Source of the DNA: CAZMVU01 sp964569295
GTDB lineage: Bacteria > Hydrogenedentota > Hydrogenedentia > Hydrogenedentales > JAGMZX01
Assembly (NCBI GenBank): GCA_964569295.1
Contig: CAZMVU010000005.1
Span: 1 to 61,903 of the forward strand
Direction of reading: 5' to 3'
DNA length: 61,903 nt
Translations under genes and position numbers: made by a program
Part shown: positions 16,355 through 28,700 of the stretch, in pieces
Position numbering within the stretch: position 1 is the stretch's first letter
Layout: every line of letters begins with the position of its first letter
Notes under the pieces: model-generated
Databases searched by the model: none
What the model saw: only the letters and a program-made list of their open reading frames with translations
What the model was told of the DNA's origin: nothing

Positions 16355-18868
16355 ATGCACATACTGAATGAAACAGCAACTCCGCTGCTCTTATTGGCGG
16401 CGGCATTGGCCAGTGCGGCGCTCGGGATGGGCGGTCTGCTACGCAACCCCGGGCGGCACACCCATCGGGTGTACGCGCTGCTTGCGGCGGATGTGGGCGT
16501 ATGGGCGCTTGCGGCGGCGGTGGCGCTCTGGAGCGGGTCATTCGTGGTGGCGCGGGTGGCGGTGGGGGCGGGCTGCGTTACAGCGGCAGTTTTCCCCGCG
16601 GTTTTCTACGATTTTTGCGCGCGCTTATCGAGCGAGCGCTTCAGTGGCTACCGCATTGTCCGGGTGGGGTTGTACGTGACGGGCGCCCTGCTTGCGGCGA
16701 CGGCCTTTACGCCCTTTTTCATTGCGCGTGTGACGGCCTTCGGTAACGGCGCGCCCATTGTCGCCTATGGTCCGGCATACCCGGTGTTCGTGGTGCTTTT
16801 GCTGTTGTCGGTGGTTTTCAGTTTTCAAACCCTCTGGCAGAAGCGCCGCGAATCCGGGGGCATCCGGCGCCGCCAAGTGGATCATGTCATCCTCGGGCTC
16901 ACCGGCACGGGCCTGCTCGCCACGTTTTCGAGCGTACTGGGACTCGTGTGGCCCGTGGGGGCTGTCGAAGTTTATGCGCCGCTGCTGCTTGTGTTCCTAT
17001 TGGCTGTGGCCTGCTATGCCCTCGTGCAGTACCACCTGCCGGACATCTGGTTTATCTTTTCGCGCACCACGCTCTACCTCATACTCACCCTGTTTGTGAT
17101 GGCCACTTTCGGCGGCTCGGTGGCCCTTGTGCACTGGGGGATCCGTAGTGGCGGACCGACTGCCGATGCGGTAAGCACCGGGCTGGCCGCCCTTGTGATT
17201 GTGCTGGTGCTTCATCCGCTGCAGGAGCGTGTGCGCCTCGTACTCGACCGCACACTGCTCAAGCGCCGCTACGATGTGCAGGCGCTGCTGCAACGTATCA
17301 GCGGCTATGCCACTCGTTTTCTCCAGGCGGATGAATTGCTGTCACGTGTGTGCGAGGATATTCAACACACGCTTGGTGTGCGGCTTGTGCGGGTAGTGCT
17401 CGAAAGCGAGAAAGCGCCTGGCACGGTGATCACCGAATACTCGACTCGGCGCGGGGAAAAGAAGACCCGCAGTATCAGCTTCGATTTTCTGCTCGAATAC
17501 TTGCGCGCGCACCCGGAGCCGATTGTGCTCGAGCGGCTCCTGTATTCCGCTCCCGAACCCGAAAAGATGCGCATCGCCCATGGGCTTGCCGAACTCGATG
17601 CCCACCTGTGCGTGCCGCTACGTACATCGACGGGCGTTATCGGCATGTTGCTGTTGGGCCATAAATCCACCCACGACATTTACACCGCGGAGGATTTGCG
17701 GGTCTTTTCGACCTTGGCCGTGCCGTTGGGCAGCGCCATCGAAAGCGCGCGGCTCTACCGCAGGCTCGAGGCGGTCAACCTGCATCTCGAGCGGATCATG
17801 GCGAACATGCGCGGCGGCGTTGTCGCAGTGGACGAGACCGGCGTGATCAAGACCGTGAATCAAGGCGCCCGGGAGATTCTCGGTCACATCGCTCCCGGCC
17901 AGCCCGTGGAAATGTTGCGTGCGCCCCTGCGGGAGCTGTTACGCAAGGCGCTCGATACCGGCCGTGCCATGGATGAATGGGAAACGGTGATTGCCGGTGC
18001 GGATGGCGAGGACATTCCGGTACTTATTTCGACCACGCCCTTGTTTACGCGCCAGGGCGAGCCGTTGGGCGCCATGGGGTTGCTGTTCAACCTCACCCAT
18101 ATCAAACGCCTCGAGGCCAACGTACAGCGCGCTGACCGCCTCTCATCGCTGGGGACCGTCGCCGCCGGCATGGCCCACGAGATCAAGAACCCGCTCGTTT
18201 CGATCAAGACCTTTACCCAGTTGCTGCCCGCCCGCTATGATGACCGGGAGTTTCGCGATGCTTTCAACGATATCGTGCCGAACGAGGTCGAGCGCATCAA
18301 CACCATTGTCACGCGCCTGCTCGATTTCGCGCGGCCCAAGCCGATCAAGTTCGAACCGCGCCTGCTCGAGGGCATTCTCGAACGCACGCTCATGCTCGTC
18401 GAGAACCAATTGAGCAAGACGGACATTCACGTGACGACTACGTTCCCGGAAACCGCGCGTCCGGTGAGCGGTGACGAACAGCAACTGCACCAGGTATTCC
18501 TCAACCTTTTGTTGAATGCCATCGATGCGCTGAAGGATGCGGAAGACGCGCGCAACCTCCATGTGAGCCTGACTTACGAGCGCGTGCACCTGCGGCCCAA
18601 GAGGTCGCTGCCGCAGCTCGATGTGCCCTGTGCCAAGGTCTCCGTTTCCGATACCGGCTGTGGCATTCCCAGCGACGTGATCGAGCAGGTGTTCACGCCC
18701 TTCTTCACCACCAAGTCCCATGGCAGCGGTCTGGGCCTGGCTGTGGTGCATGGGATTGTGACAAACCACGGCGGGGAAATCGATGTGTCGAGCATTCCCG
18801 GCGTGGGAACGCTTTTCTGCGTCACGCTGCCGCTCGCGCGTGCCGAAGATGAGGCGCCAGTGACATGA
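16355..18868 (+). CDS. Membrane sensor histidine kinase (7TM-like, GAF, PAS, HisKA, HATPase)
   Basis: This 837-aa kinase has seven to eight hydrophobic helices (residues about 8-290). A GAF-like domain (about 310-470) and a PAS domain (about 480-595; IMANMRGGVVAVDETG) follow. The HisKA H-box is GMAHEIKNPLVSIKTF with phospho-acceptor His608. The HATPase has N, G1, F and G2 boxes (NLLLNAIDAL; DTGCGIP; GSGLGLAVVHGI). The architecture resembles PrsK-type kinases, but no exosortase genes are visible. Its stop overlaps the next kinase gene by four bases. The response regulator downstream is the obvious partner. No strong ribosome site precedes the ATG. Confidence 0.88.
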   Translation: MHILNETATPLLLLAAALASAALGMGGLLRNPGRHTHRVYALLAADVGVWALAAAVALWSGSFVVARVAVGAGCVTAAVFPAVFYDFCARLSSERFSGYRIVRVGLYVTGALLAATAFTPFFIARVTAFGNGAPIVAYGPAYPVFVVLLLLSVVFSFQTLWQKRRESGGIRRRQVDHVILGLTGTGLLATFSSVLGLVWPVGAVEVYAPLLLVFLLAVACYALVQYHLPDIWFIFSRTTLYLILTLFVMATFGGSVALVHWGIRSGGPTADAVSTGLAALVIVLVLHPLQERVRLVLDRTLLKRRYDVQALLQRISGYATRFLQADELLSRVCEDIQHTLGVRLVRVVLESEKAPGTVITEYSTRRGEKKTRSISFDFLLEYLRAHPEPIVLERLLYSAPEPEKMRIAHGLAELDAHLCVPLRTSTGVIGMLLLGHKSTHDIYTAEDLRVFSTLAVPLGSAIESARLYRRLEAVNLHLERIMANMRGGVVAVDETGVIKTVNQGAREILGHIAPGQPVEMLRAPLRELLRKALDTGRAMDEWETVIAGADGEDIPVLISTTPLFTRQGEPLGAMGLLFNLTHIKRLEANVQRADRLSSLGTVAAGMAHEIKNPLVSIKTFTQLLPARYDDREFRDAFNDIVPNEVERINTIVTRLLDFARPKPIKFEPRLLEGILERTLMLVENQLSKTDIHVTTTFPETARPVSGDEQQLHQVFLNLLLNAIDALKDAEDARNLHVSLTYERVHLRPKRSLPQLDVPCAKVSVSDTGCGIPSDVIEQVFTPFFTTKSHGSGLGLAVVHGIVTNHGGEIDVSSIPGVGTLFCVTLPLARAEDEAPVT

Positions 18869-20764
18869 GGGTACTCCTCGTTATCAGCGACAACGGCGCC
18901 GTGCGCGATTCCGTGTGTAATGCCTGCGCCGCCGACGATGTCCTGCTGTGCGAAGCCACCCCCGGCGCGGCTGCACGGCGGCTTGTGTCGCTGAAGGTGG
19001 ACATAGTGATTACGGATACGCGTAATGGCGGGGGCGTGGCGCTTGTGAGCGAAGTAAAGGCCCTGGCGCCGGAGACGCCGCTGCTGGTGTTGTGTGATCG
19101 CCTTGATCCGGCGGCTGAGGCCGCGCTCGCCCGGGCAGGCGCCGCCGTGTGCCTGGCGAAGCCTTTTGACGTCGCATGTCTGCGCGAGGAGATTGACCGC
19201 ATTACGGCGCCCCCGGCCCCTGCGACACCCACCGCTGAAACCGCCGCGCCTGTGGCAGCCCCCCCGCAGACTGTCGGCCAGCACCAGATGGCGCTGCGCT
19301 GGATCAGCCGGGCGAGCCATCATGGCGATGATCCCGCAGGCCTGTGCCGGCGGCTGGCCGATTTCGGCACCGACATCTTCGACACGGTTCGTTGCGTTGT
19401 CCTGCTCGAGCGAGAGGGCGGGGTGCGTGTGGCGGCGAGCACGGGCTTGCCCTCCGCCGTCACGGATTCCATGCTTCTCAGCTACCGGGCGGGACTCATG
19501 CACTGGTTCGATATGCATGGGTGCCTCGCCCAGGAAAACCTTCTGGCGGCGGACGCGCAGGCGCTCAAGGAGTGGCGTCTGCTTCATGCCAAGCTGGGTG
19601 CGCCGCTCTTTCGCGAGGGGCAGGTGTTCGGCGCCCTGCTGCTGGGCGAAAAGGCCTCGGCCCCTGTCTACAGTGCGGAGGAACGCGAGTTGCTGACCCT
19701 GGTTGCCCGGTGTGTGGCGATGCTGCTCGGCCAGGCCGAGCAGCATACCGTGGTCTTGCAGCGTCAGCGCCGTCTGGACACGGTGCTCTCTCACATCAAT
19801 GCTGGCGTGATCACCGTGACTCCCGCTAAGACAGTCGCGATGATGAATCAAAGTGCCGAGCGGCTCCTGGGCAAGCGCGCCGTCGAGATCATCGGCCGGC
19901 ACGTGCGTCACCTGAGTCTGCCGCTTGCCGAGGTGATTATGCGCACCCTTGACGATGGCGTGCCGCGATTGCGCCAGGAAGTTCGCGATTCGGAACTCGA
20001 CACCCCCCTTGGCCTTTCTGCCACACCTATGGGAGACGACGGAGTCGTGGCGGTGTTCTGGGCCATGCCCGCCGCGCAGCACAGTGAGCTCACGGCCGCT
20101 GCCGAGCAGCGTGCCGCTGCGCAATTGGCCGCCCGCATCGCGCAGGAAGTGAAGAACCCCATGGTGGCCATCAGCACGTTCGCCCAACTGCTGCCCGCCA
20201 AATATGACGCACCGGATTTCCGGAACAACTTTTCCCATGTGGTTCAACGCGAGGTAAGCCGTGTGAACCGCGTCGTGGAAACGCTCTTCGAATTCGCCGA
20301 GGAACCGCGGCTCACCCTCGAGCCGGGCGATGTGAACGTCACGGTGCGCAATGTCCTCGAGTCCTTCGCCAGTGAGCTTACCGAACGCGGCATCGAGCTG
20401 TCTATCGCGTGTGCGCCGGGCCCCGCCATGGTGGAGATCGACGGCATCTTCTTTGCCCAGGCGCTGCACAATGTCGTGCGCAACGCCATTGATGCCATGC
20501 CCGGCGGCGGCGCGCTCCGGGTAAGTACGCACCTGGCGGATGCCCATGCCGAAGTGCGGGTCGCCGATACGGGCCACGGCATTGCACCGGACAAAGTGAA
20601 CTGTCTCTTCGATCCGTTTTTCAGCACGCGCGAAACCGGCATGGGCCTTGGACTTACCGTCGCCGCACGGATTCTGGCGGGCCATGGCGGTGCGCTGTCC
20701 CTGTCAGAGACCGGCGAACATGGCACATGCTTCGTTTTTCGTATACCAACTTCAGGAGCGCCCC

Positions 20765-20787
<23 letters not shown>
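18865..20787 (+). CDS. Hybrid kinase-like protein lacking the phospho-acceptor histidine
   Basis: This 640-aa cytoplasmic protein has an N-terminal receiver-like domain (residues 1-115, with Asp51 and LAKPF but Cys in place of the usual Thr/Ser). GAF (about 155-290), PAS (about 300-400), HisKA and HATPase domains follow. The H-box reads RIAQEVKNPMVAISTF: the expected His is Gln427 (codon CAG at 20143-20145). The ATP-binding boxes look intact (NVVRNAIDAMPGGG; DTGHGIAP; GMGLGLTVA). It probably cannot phosphorylate itself and may regulate the kinase encoded just upstream. It overlaps both neighbours. Confidence 0.85.
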
Positions 20788-22150
<1,363 letters not shown>

Positions 22151-22288
22151 ACGGCGCACCGGCAACCAAGACCGCGATCCATTGGACAACCCACTGCCGA
22201 AATTGCCATAATTCCGTTCCTTCAGGGTGTCTACCTATTCTCTTGCCCACCCTATTTGTGTTATATCTGCGAAAGGGAGATGTATATT

Positions 22289-23188
22289 ATGAGCATTACC
22301 GTTGTTGGTTCGGTCGGCCTGGATACCGTCGAGACCCACGCCGGCAAGAATATCGAGGGTCTGGGCGGCGCTGCCACCTACTTCGCATTGGCCGCTGCGA
22401 ACTTTGATTCGGTAGAACTCGTCGCCGTTGTGGGCGAGGATTTTCCGGACAAGCATGTTGCGCTGTTTGAGTCCAAGAACATCGGCCTCGAAGGCCTCGA
22501 GCGGGTGCCCGGTCAGACTTTTCGCTGGGCCGGACGTTACCACAAGGACATTAACTTTCGCGACACCCTCGATACGCAACTCAACGTCTTCGCCGAGTTC
22601 CACCCGAAGGTTCCGGACAAGGCGAAGGGTGCGGATTACCTGTTTCTTGGGAACATCCACCCGTCGCTTCAGCTCGAGGTGCTCGAGCAGACGTCGCCGA
22701 AGTTCGTTGCCCTGGATACGATGAACCTGTGGATCGACACCACCCTCGACGAACTCAAGCAGGTTCTCGGTAAGGTCGACGCGATCGTCATCAACGATGA
22801 GGAAGCCCGCCAACTTACCGACGAGGCGAACGTTGTCCATGCCGCGCGTGGTGTTCAGGCCATGGGCCCGCGCATCGTGGTGGTAAAGAAGGGCGAACAC
22901 GGCGCGATCGTGTTCAACGAGCGTAAGGACATCTTCGCCATTCCCGCGTTGCCCCTCGAGGATGTCGTGGACCCGACGGGCGCGGGCGACAGCTTCGCCG
23001 GCGGCTTCATGGGCACGCTCGCGCGTGAAGGCCACGAAGATGTTTCCGCCATCCGGCATGCCGCCGTATATGGGACGGTGGTGGCGTCGTTAACGTGCGA
23101 GGCGTTTGGTCCTGCGCGGCTGGTCGAAGCGAATCTGACGTTGTTTAATACGCGTCTCGAATACCTCCGCAAACTGTGCGCGTTCTAG
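22289..23188 (+). CDS. PfkB-family carbohydrate kinase
   Basis: This 299-aa ribokinase-fold protein has the N-terminal GG motif (IEGLGGAATYFALAAANF) and the C-terminal anion-hole/catalytic motif DPTGAGDSFAGGFMG. It phosphorylates a sugar or nucleoside. The closest type cannot be settled by eye. ATG 22289 is supported by AAGGGAGA upstream. It follows the response regulator after a 138-base gap, so it may have its own promoter. Confidence 0.88.
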   Translation: MSITVVGSVGLDTVETHAGKNIEGLGGAATYFALAAANFDSVELVAVVGEDFPDKHVALFESKNIGLEGLERVPGQTFRWAGRYHKDINFRDTLDTQLNVFAEFHPKVPDKAKGADYLFLGNIHPSLQLEVLEQTSPKFVALDTMNLWIDTTLDELKQVLGKVDAIVINDEEARQLTDEANVVHAARGVQAMGPRIVVVKKGEHGAIVFNERKDIFAIPALPLEDVVDPTGAGDSFAGGFMGTLAREGHEDVSAIRHAAVYGTVVASLTCEAFGPARLVEANLTLFNTRLEYLRKLCAF

Positions 23189-23542
23189 CAAGAAAAGACA
23201 CAAACAGACACAAGCCGTTGTGCATTCGGGGCGTTTTGCGCTGGGAGGGCGGGGCCCAATGGTGACGCGTAGATCTGTCGGCCCATGTATTCCTGGTCGC
23301 GGCAGACGGCCAAGGGTACAATCTCGGGGACGCGGTTTTCTGAGAAGCCGCCGTGCGTTCTATCGAGGGGTATAGTGCCGGGGAGGTTCATGGATTCCTG
23401 GGCTGGCTTAACGCTTGGGCGGGTGCGGTTCTGAAGTTATCGGGCACAGATTCCCTCCAATGGTGTATGCTAATATAGGAAACAAGAAACGTCTCTTTGT
23501 GTGGCGCAAGTTTGATTTGGTGTTTCATTGGGGAGTGAACTC
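23189..23542. other. Intergenic region, about 350 bases
   Basis: No convincing coding frame is seen. The only recognisable signal is an extended -10-like TGC-TAATAT at 23468-23476, about 70 bases before the pseudopilin start, without a good -35. Confidence 0.5.
23468..23476 (+). promoter_or_regulatory. Possible extended -10 promoter for the pseudopilin gene
   Basis: The sequence TGC-TAATAT fits an extended -10 element 66 bases before the start codon. No -35 match is found at 16-18 bases upstream. Confidence 0.35.
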
Positions 23543-24541
23543 ATGCGAAAAAAAGGTTTCACGTTGATCGAGTTGTTGGTGGTGATAGCCATCATTGGCA
23601 TTCTGGCGGCGATACTGTTGCCGGCGCTGGCGCGTGCACGCGAGTCGGCGCGCCGGGCAAGCTGCCAGAACAACCTGAAGCAGTGGGGCCTGGTCTTCAA
23701 GATGTACGCGAACGAAGACCCCGGCGAGCGTTTTCCGCCCTTGCAGGCGGGCGGCTGGGATGCCCAGGGTGGCGGTACGGAAGGCATGCTTGACGCCGGG
23801 CCGTTCGTGCCGCTGTTGTACCCGGAATACCTGACCGACCCGATGATTGTCTTCTGTCCGTCTGATGCAGAAAAGGCGGAGGGGATCGCGAATGCTCAGG
23901 ATGCCAACGACGACTGGTGTTTTGGCTATGCGGCCAAACATGGCGGGAAGTGTGCGCGCGCGGTCGACACGAGTTATGCCTATCTCGGGTGGGTTTTTGA
24001 CCGGGGTGATTGGGACGACAACCGGCAACAGATTGGCGATTTCGAGGTTTTCGGCGTGTTGCTGAGTTTCTTGCCGGACGAACTGGAGGGAATCAGTGCG
24101 TCGACCGAAGTCTCGACGCAAATCGGCCTGGCGCTTGAAGGGCTCTTTCTCGAGGACGGGGAAATCAGCCTTGAGGTAGTCAGCTACCTCACGCTCGACA
24201 ACCCGCCGCGGGGTATTGCTGGGCCAGCCGACCAGGACATAAACGTGGGCGCGCCGTTCGGCAACGGCGGTGGCCAGTCGGTCTATCGCATACGCGAGGG
24301 CATCGAGCGGTTTCTCATTACCGACATCAACAACGCCGCCCGAACCGCGCAGGCCCAGAGCACGGTGTTCATCATGTTTGACCAGGTATCAACCTCGGTG
24401 GCGGCGTTCAACCATGTACCGGGCGGGTCGAATGTACTCTACCTTGACGGCCATGTGGACTTTTTGCACTACGAGGAACAGGGTGATGCGCCCGTCAACG
24501 GGCCCATGGCCGTTTTGGTGGGTATGCTGACCTCGAATTAA
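23543..24541 (+). CDS. Type II secretion/type IV pilin-like pseudopilin (prepilin N-terminus, DUF1559-like)
   Basis: This 332-aa protein begins MRKKGFTLIELLVVIAII. The prepilin peptidase site lies between Gly5 and Phe6 and the conserved Glu is at residue 10, followed by a hydrophobic helix. The C-terminus has FNHVPGGSNVLYLDGHVDF, the H-x-GG-x-N-xLxxDGHV tail common in the large pseudopilin families of Planctomycetes, Lentisphaerae and Hydrogenedentes. GGGGAG lies eight bases upstream of ATG 23543. It stands alone, with no secretion ATPase nearby, and ends in a good terminator. Confidence 0.88.
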   Translation: MRKKGFTLIELLVVIAIIGILAAILLPALARARESARRASCQNNLKQWGLVFKMYANEDPGERFPPLQAGGWDAQGGGTEGMLDAGPFVPLLYPEYLTDPMIVFCPSDAEKAEGIANAQDANDDWCFGYAAKHGGKCARAVDTSYAYLGWVFDRGDWDDNRQQIGDFEVFGVLLSFLPDELEGISASTEVSTQIGLALEGLFLEDGEISLEVVSYLTLDNPPRGIAGPADQDINVGAPFGNGGGQSVYRIREGIERFLITDINNAARTAQAQSTVFIMFDQVSTSVAAFNHVPGGSNVLYLDGHVDFLHYEEQGDAPVNGPMAVLVGMLTSN

Positions 24542-24574
24542 GGGCGGACTTTTCTACGCGATACCATTGCTTAC

Positions 24575-24604
24575 GGCGTACGCTTCGGTGTGCGCCGCTT
24601 TTGT
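24575..24604 (+). terminator. Intrinsic terminator with UUCG tetraloop
   Basis: GGCGTACGC at 24575-24583 pairs with GTGTGCGCC at 24588-24596 (two G-U pairs) across a TTCG tetraloop, followed by GCTTTTGT. It lies 33 bases after the pseudopilin stop. Confidence 0.75.
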
Positions 24605-24690
24605 ATGCGTGGTGTTTCTGGTCGCGCACCTGCCGCGTGTTCTGCACAACACAAGAGGGTGCAAAGTACCGTACCGCAAGCCGTGAAAGG

Positions 24691-25623
24691 TCACTCCCGC
24701 GCTTTCAATGTGCCCGCTTTGAGTTCGGCGTCCGTGACTTCGATAAAACGTGGGTGTTCGGGGCCACTGTTGGGACCGTGGAAGTTGAGCATGAGGCGTC
24801 CGTCGAAGGTGCGGAAGAGCATCGGGTGCCCGCCGTCTTGTTGGTAGAGCGGTTCGGGCGCGTGCGTCCAGGGGCCGGCCAAGGTACCGCTTTCACTGTG
24901 CGCAACGGCGATGCAATAGGCGCGCTCCTTCTTGTTGTTGAATGTCGACCAGAGCATGAGTAGTGTGCCGTCTTTCGTGCGGTGCAGCCATGGCCCGTCG
25001 GTGACGCGTCCCTCGAAGCGCTTGTGCTTTGACACGCCGCCCCAGGGCGTGGCGGACGCGCGGAACAAGACCACCGGGTCGCCCACGGATTCCGCGAGGT
25101 CGTCTGTCAGGCGAATGGCTGCGATCTCGCCGTCGCCGACCTGGGTCCATTCATGGCAGAAGACCATCCAGGGCTGACCGGATTCGATGTAGAGCGTGCC
25201 ATCGAGACATTGCCAATGGCGCGGCGTTTGTGGGCCGTCGCCGAGGGGGACGAACGGTCCGGTGGGCGTGTCGCTCACGCAGATCTGTGTGCCGCGGATG
25301 GGGTATTCGCGGGCGAACGTGGCGAACAGGTAATAGCGGCCGCGATAGAGGTGTACCTCGGGGGCCCAGAATTGCCGGTCCGCCCAGAAGTCTTTGGGCG
25401 GCCGCATGACGGGGAAGGGCCCTTCCCATGTTGCGAGGTCCGTGCTGCGGTAGGCGTCGAACCCGAGTTCACCCAGGGGACGGCCGGTGCCATAGAGGTA
25501 ATAGGCGCCCTCTTTCGGCACGGGAAGCACGAAAGGGTCGCGGATGCGGATGTCTTCGCGCTGCAACACAGTATCTCCGGGATCGGCGCCAAGTGCCAAC
25601 GTCAAGAATAAAATGCACCACAT
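24691..25623 (-). CDS. GH43-like secreted glycoside hydrolase
   Basis: This 310-aa five-bladed-propeller protein has a short N-terminal hydrophobic signal. The GH43-type strand IRIRDPFVLP carries the putative catalytic base Asp29. Further strands include FWAPEVHLYRGRYYLFAT, CLDGTLYIESGQPWMVF and HPMLFRTFDGRLML. GH43 enzymes attack arabinan, xylan or related chains. ATG 25623 is favoured because the protein then begins directly with the signal peptide. It reads toward the pseudopilin gene, with the terminator between them. Confidence 0.78.
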   Translation of the reverse strand: MWCILFLTLALGADPGDTVLQREDIRIRDPFVLPVPKEGAYYLYGTGRPLGELGFDAYRSTDLATWEGPFPVMRPPKDFWADRQFWAPEVHLYRGRYYLFATFAREYPIRGTQICVSDTPTGPFVPLGDGPQTPRHWQCLDGTLYIESGQPWMVFCHEWTQVGDGEIAAIRLTDDLAESVGDPVVLFRASATPWGGVSKHKRFEGRVTDGPWLHRTKDGTLLMLWSTFNNKKERAYCIAVAHSESGTLAGPWTHAPEPLYQQDGGHPMLFRTFDGRLMLNFHGPNSGPEHPRFIEVTDAELKAGTLKARE

Positions 25624-25787
25624 CCTCAGGTCTCCCGTGTTTGATTTGTTTGATTCGAGGCATGCTGGCCTGTTTTTGGTCATAGTGCACAAGGATGGCC
25701 TCAGCCGCGCCAGGGCGCCGTGCCTGCTGCTGCCAGGGCGCGCCGCGCACGCGCATAGCGGGTAAAGCCGAAAGTGGGACACGGCCC

Positions 25788-28700
25788 TCAGTTCCCAGGT
25801 TTCAGCAAGGTGACCGGTGGTGGTGTGTGGCTTTCGAGGGGCTGGCCGTTGAGCCCTTTGATTAGTGCGCCCCTTACTTCGACCGTGATTGCTGGCGGCG
25901 GCTGGTCTCCGGCCGGGGTCCACTCCCAGGGCAGCACCACGACCGGCCCGCCATAGAATGAACCGGCGTGCCCGGTTTTGGGAGCGAGCATCATCATGCC
26001 GTCCTCGATGGCGCGCAGTTGCATGGGCACCAGGTTAAAGGTGTTCGGTGCGCGGCGCGGTTCGCGCCATTGGAAATTGTCGAAGGGGGTGGTTTTGAGC
26101 AGTAGCATGAGGTCTTTCGCGAAAACGCCGGCAGGCAGATCGAGCGCAATGCGCAATGCACCGCGTCGTTGTCCGCCGGCCTGCACCACTGGTTCCGTCG
26201 CACGCAGGCGAATAGATGCCACGCTGCGCGGGGTATACGTGAAGGCCTTCGGCAGACGGCCCTCGAGCGGTTCCGCGCCTTCTTCCGCAGGCGGTGAGGC
26301 CACACGCACCGCCACAGCGCCTCCCTCGGCGTCAGGATGGGGCGGTGATACTGCAATGGCGCTTTCCTTAGAAAGGATGCGCACGTTGTGCGCCCGGCGT
26401 TCGCCGAACCAGATTTGGCAGTCCTGCCGGAAGTTGCGCCCATAGATTGCAACAGCCGTGCCGCCTTCGGCCGGCCCTTCGGGTGGTCCGGCGCCGCCCT
26501 CGATAGCAGTCACATGAGGTGCACCGCTCACCGCACAGGGCGCCGGGTCCGCGCCGTCGAGCACGCCATCCAAGTCCGTGTCTGGGTCGCGCGGATTTGT
26601 TTCGCCATCATTGTAGGTTCCGTTGAGGTTTGTATCTTCCAGGCTGTCGGGAATCCCGTCTGCGTCCGTGTCGGCACGCCTGAAATCCGTCTCGCCCGGA
26701 TCCCACCGCCCGTTGTCGTTGGCGTCCTCGATACTGTCGAGCAGGCCATCGCCGTCCATGTCGGCGATATCCGTACCCGCGCGCAGCAGCCAGCCAAAGA
26801 GATCATGGGCAAACAGTGGCGTTTTGCCGCCGTGGGGCGCCTTGTCGCGCAAGGGGGCGTTGCTCGCGAGCAGGGCCACTCGGCCATAGCCGTACTGGCG
26901 CACCACCAGCAATGCTTGATCCTCGGGGCCGTGAACGAGGACATCGCGCTCCTGGGCTGTGATACGCAGGCCCTCGCGCATACTGAAGCCGTCCCAATGC
27001 CGCGCGAGCCAACTCAATGGAGCGTCATCGACCGTGCTGGCGGGCACGGGGCCGGGCGTTGCGGCTGCCGGCGTGTCCGCATGAATGCGGATGCCCAGCG
27101 GTTGCAGCCAATGCGCAAGCGAGCGGCCGGTAGCCTCCCCGAGATAGTCGCCCAGAAAGAGAAAGGCGCCGCCATCCGCCACGTAGTCCAGCAGTTGCTG
27201 GCGCGTGACGGCGCCCTGGGCCGCGGCCTGCGCGCTGAGTACCACGACGGCATAGTCTCCGAGATCCCCTTGAAACGGTGTGGCCGCCTGTTTGTGGGAA
27301 CAGTAGTACGGCGGTGCACTGAGACGTTGGCCGAGGCCGGTGTATTGCTTGGGATAGGGATGGGAGGTCTCTTGGCCGGAGGGGGTTCCCAGCAGCCAGA
27401 GTATGCGGCGGGGGCCCTGTGGACTGGCGGTCACGCGGATGGCAACCTCGCCGGGGCTGCCCGCCGCATGCGCCGCACCCACGCCTTCCATATGCACGTG
27501 CAGGCGGCCTTGTGCCGCTTTCTCTGCTGTGTGCAGGGCGGGGTTCACCATGAGATAGATGTAACCCGGGCCCACGCCCTGGCGCGGATTCATGATCAGC
27601 CACGGCATTTCCTCCTCATCATAGGTGACATGCCACCGGCTGTTCTTCCCATGTTCCGGCGTGACCGCGATCACCCGTACCTGCCGGCCCACGGCCTTGC
27701 CCCGGAAGCGGACGGTTGCGGGAAGCGTGAGCGCGGGCGAGGGCATCAACGGCTCGGGGTCCAGGCCGTCATGGAGGCCGTCGCCATCGGTGTCCGGGTT
27801 GGTGCTGCTGGTGCCGAGTTCTTTTTCTTCTAACGCGGACAGGCCATCGCCGTCGCGATCATCCTGTGGTACTTGCGCCGCCGGGACGGGTGTGAGCGCG
27901 GTCACCGTGCCGCTTTGCAAGGCCATGGTATGGCGGGGTGCGCCGGTTTCCGCATCGGCGGCATGCACACGGTGTCCCTCACCAACAAAGAGGCCGCTTG
28001 CGCTCCAGGCGAGCGCGCCAATGGGCTGGCGGTAGCTGTGGCTCCGGCCGCGCCGGGAGCCGCCGGGCCAGATTTCCAGCCGTTCGCCGGCGCATAGGGC
28101 CACATCCCCGTTGTGTATAGCCAGGCGCGGCGGCACGGGTACAGGTTGGCCGGTGATCGCGTACTGGGCGGTTTTCGCGAATGATGCGCCGTTGTCTTCC
28201 AAGGCCATGGCATGCACGAACTCGGCGCTGGGGGTTTGGGTGAGCACCCAGGCGCCGCCTGGTGTGGGGTAGAGGGCGGGTGCCCCGGTGGGGGCGAGGC
28301 CGGACGCGTCGAACGACGCCAGCACATCGCCATTTTCCCCGCGCAACACGTACAACCGCGATACCGCACGGCCCGCCGGCGGTTCGAGGCTGTACCCTGA
28401 AACCAGCACCAGGAGATTGCGCCCGTCGCGCGAGGGGGCCACGTCGCCCGTGCTGGCGTTGAGGTCATCGCCCAAGGTTGCCAAGGGTTGGTGCGTGGAA
28501 GGATCCGGTTGCGCCGCGTCGAGCACACAAACCGCCAGCCCCACGGCCGTGTCTGGCTGGCAGAGTACTGCAAAGCGTTCTTCCGCCAGTGCCGCGATGG
28601 CCAGTGGCCTGCCCGGGATGTCCCATTGGGGTCCTGTCAATCCGCCGGGGCCGCCCAGCATGACCCGGCCCATTGCGGCATCGCCGGCATCATGTGTGCG

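Noticed and set aside
18574..20685. A 700-codon open frame on the minus strand
   Set aside because: It lies opposite two well-supported kinase genes; its sequence is His/Arg-rich low-quality translation typical of antisense frames in GC-rich DNA.
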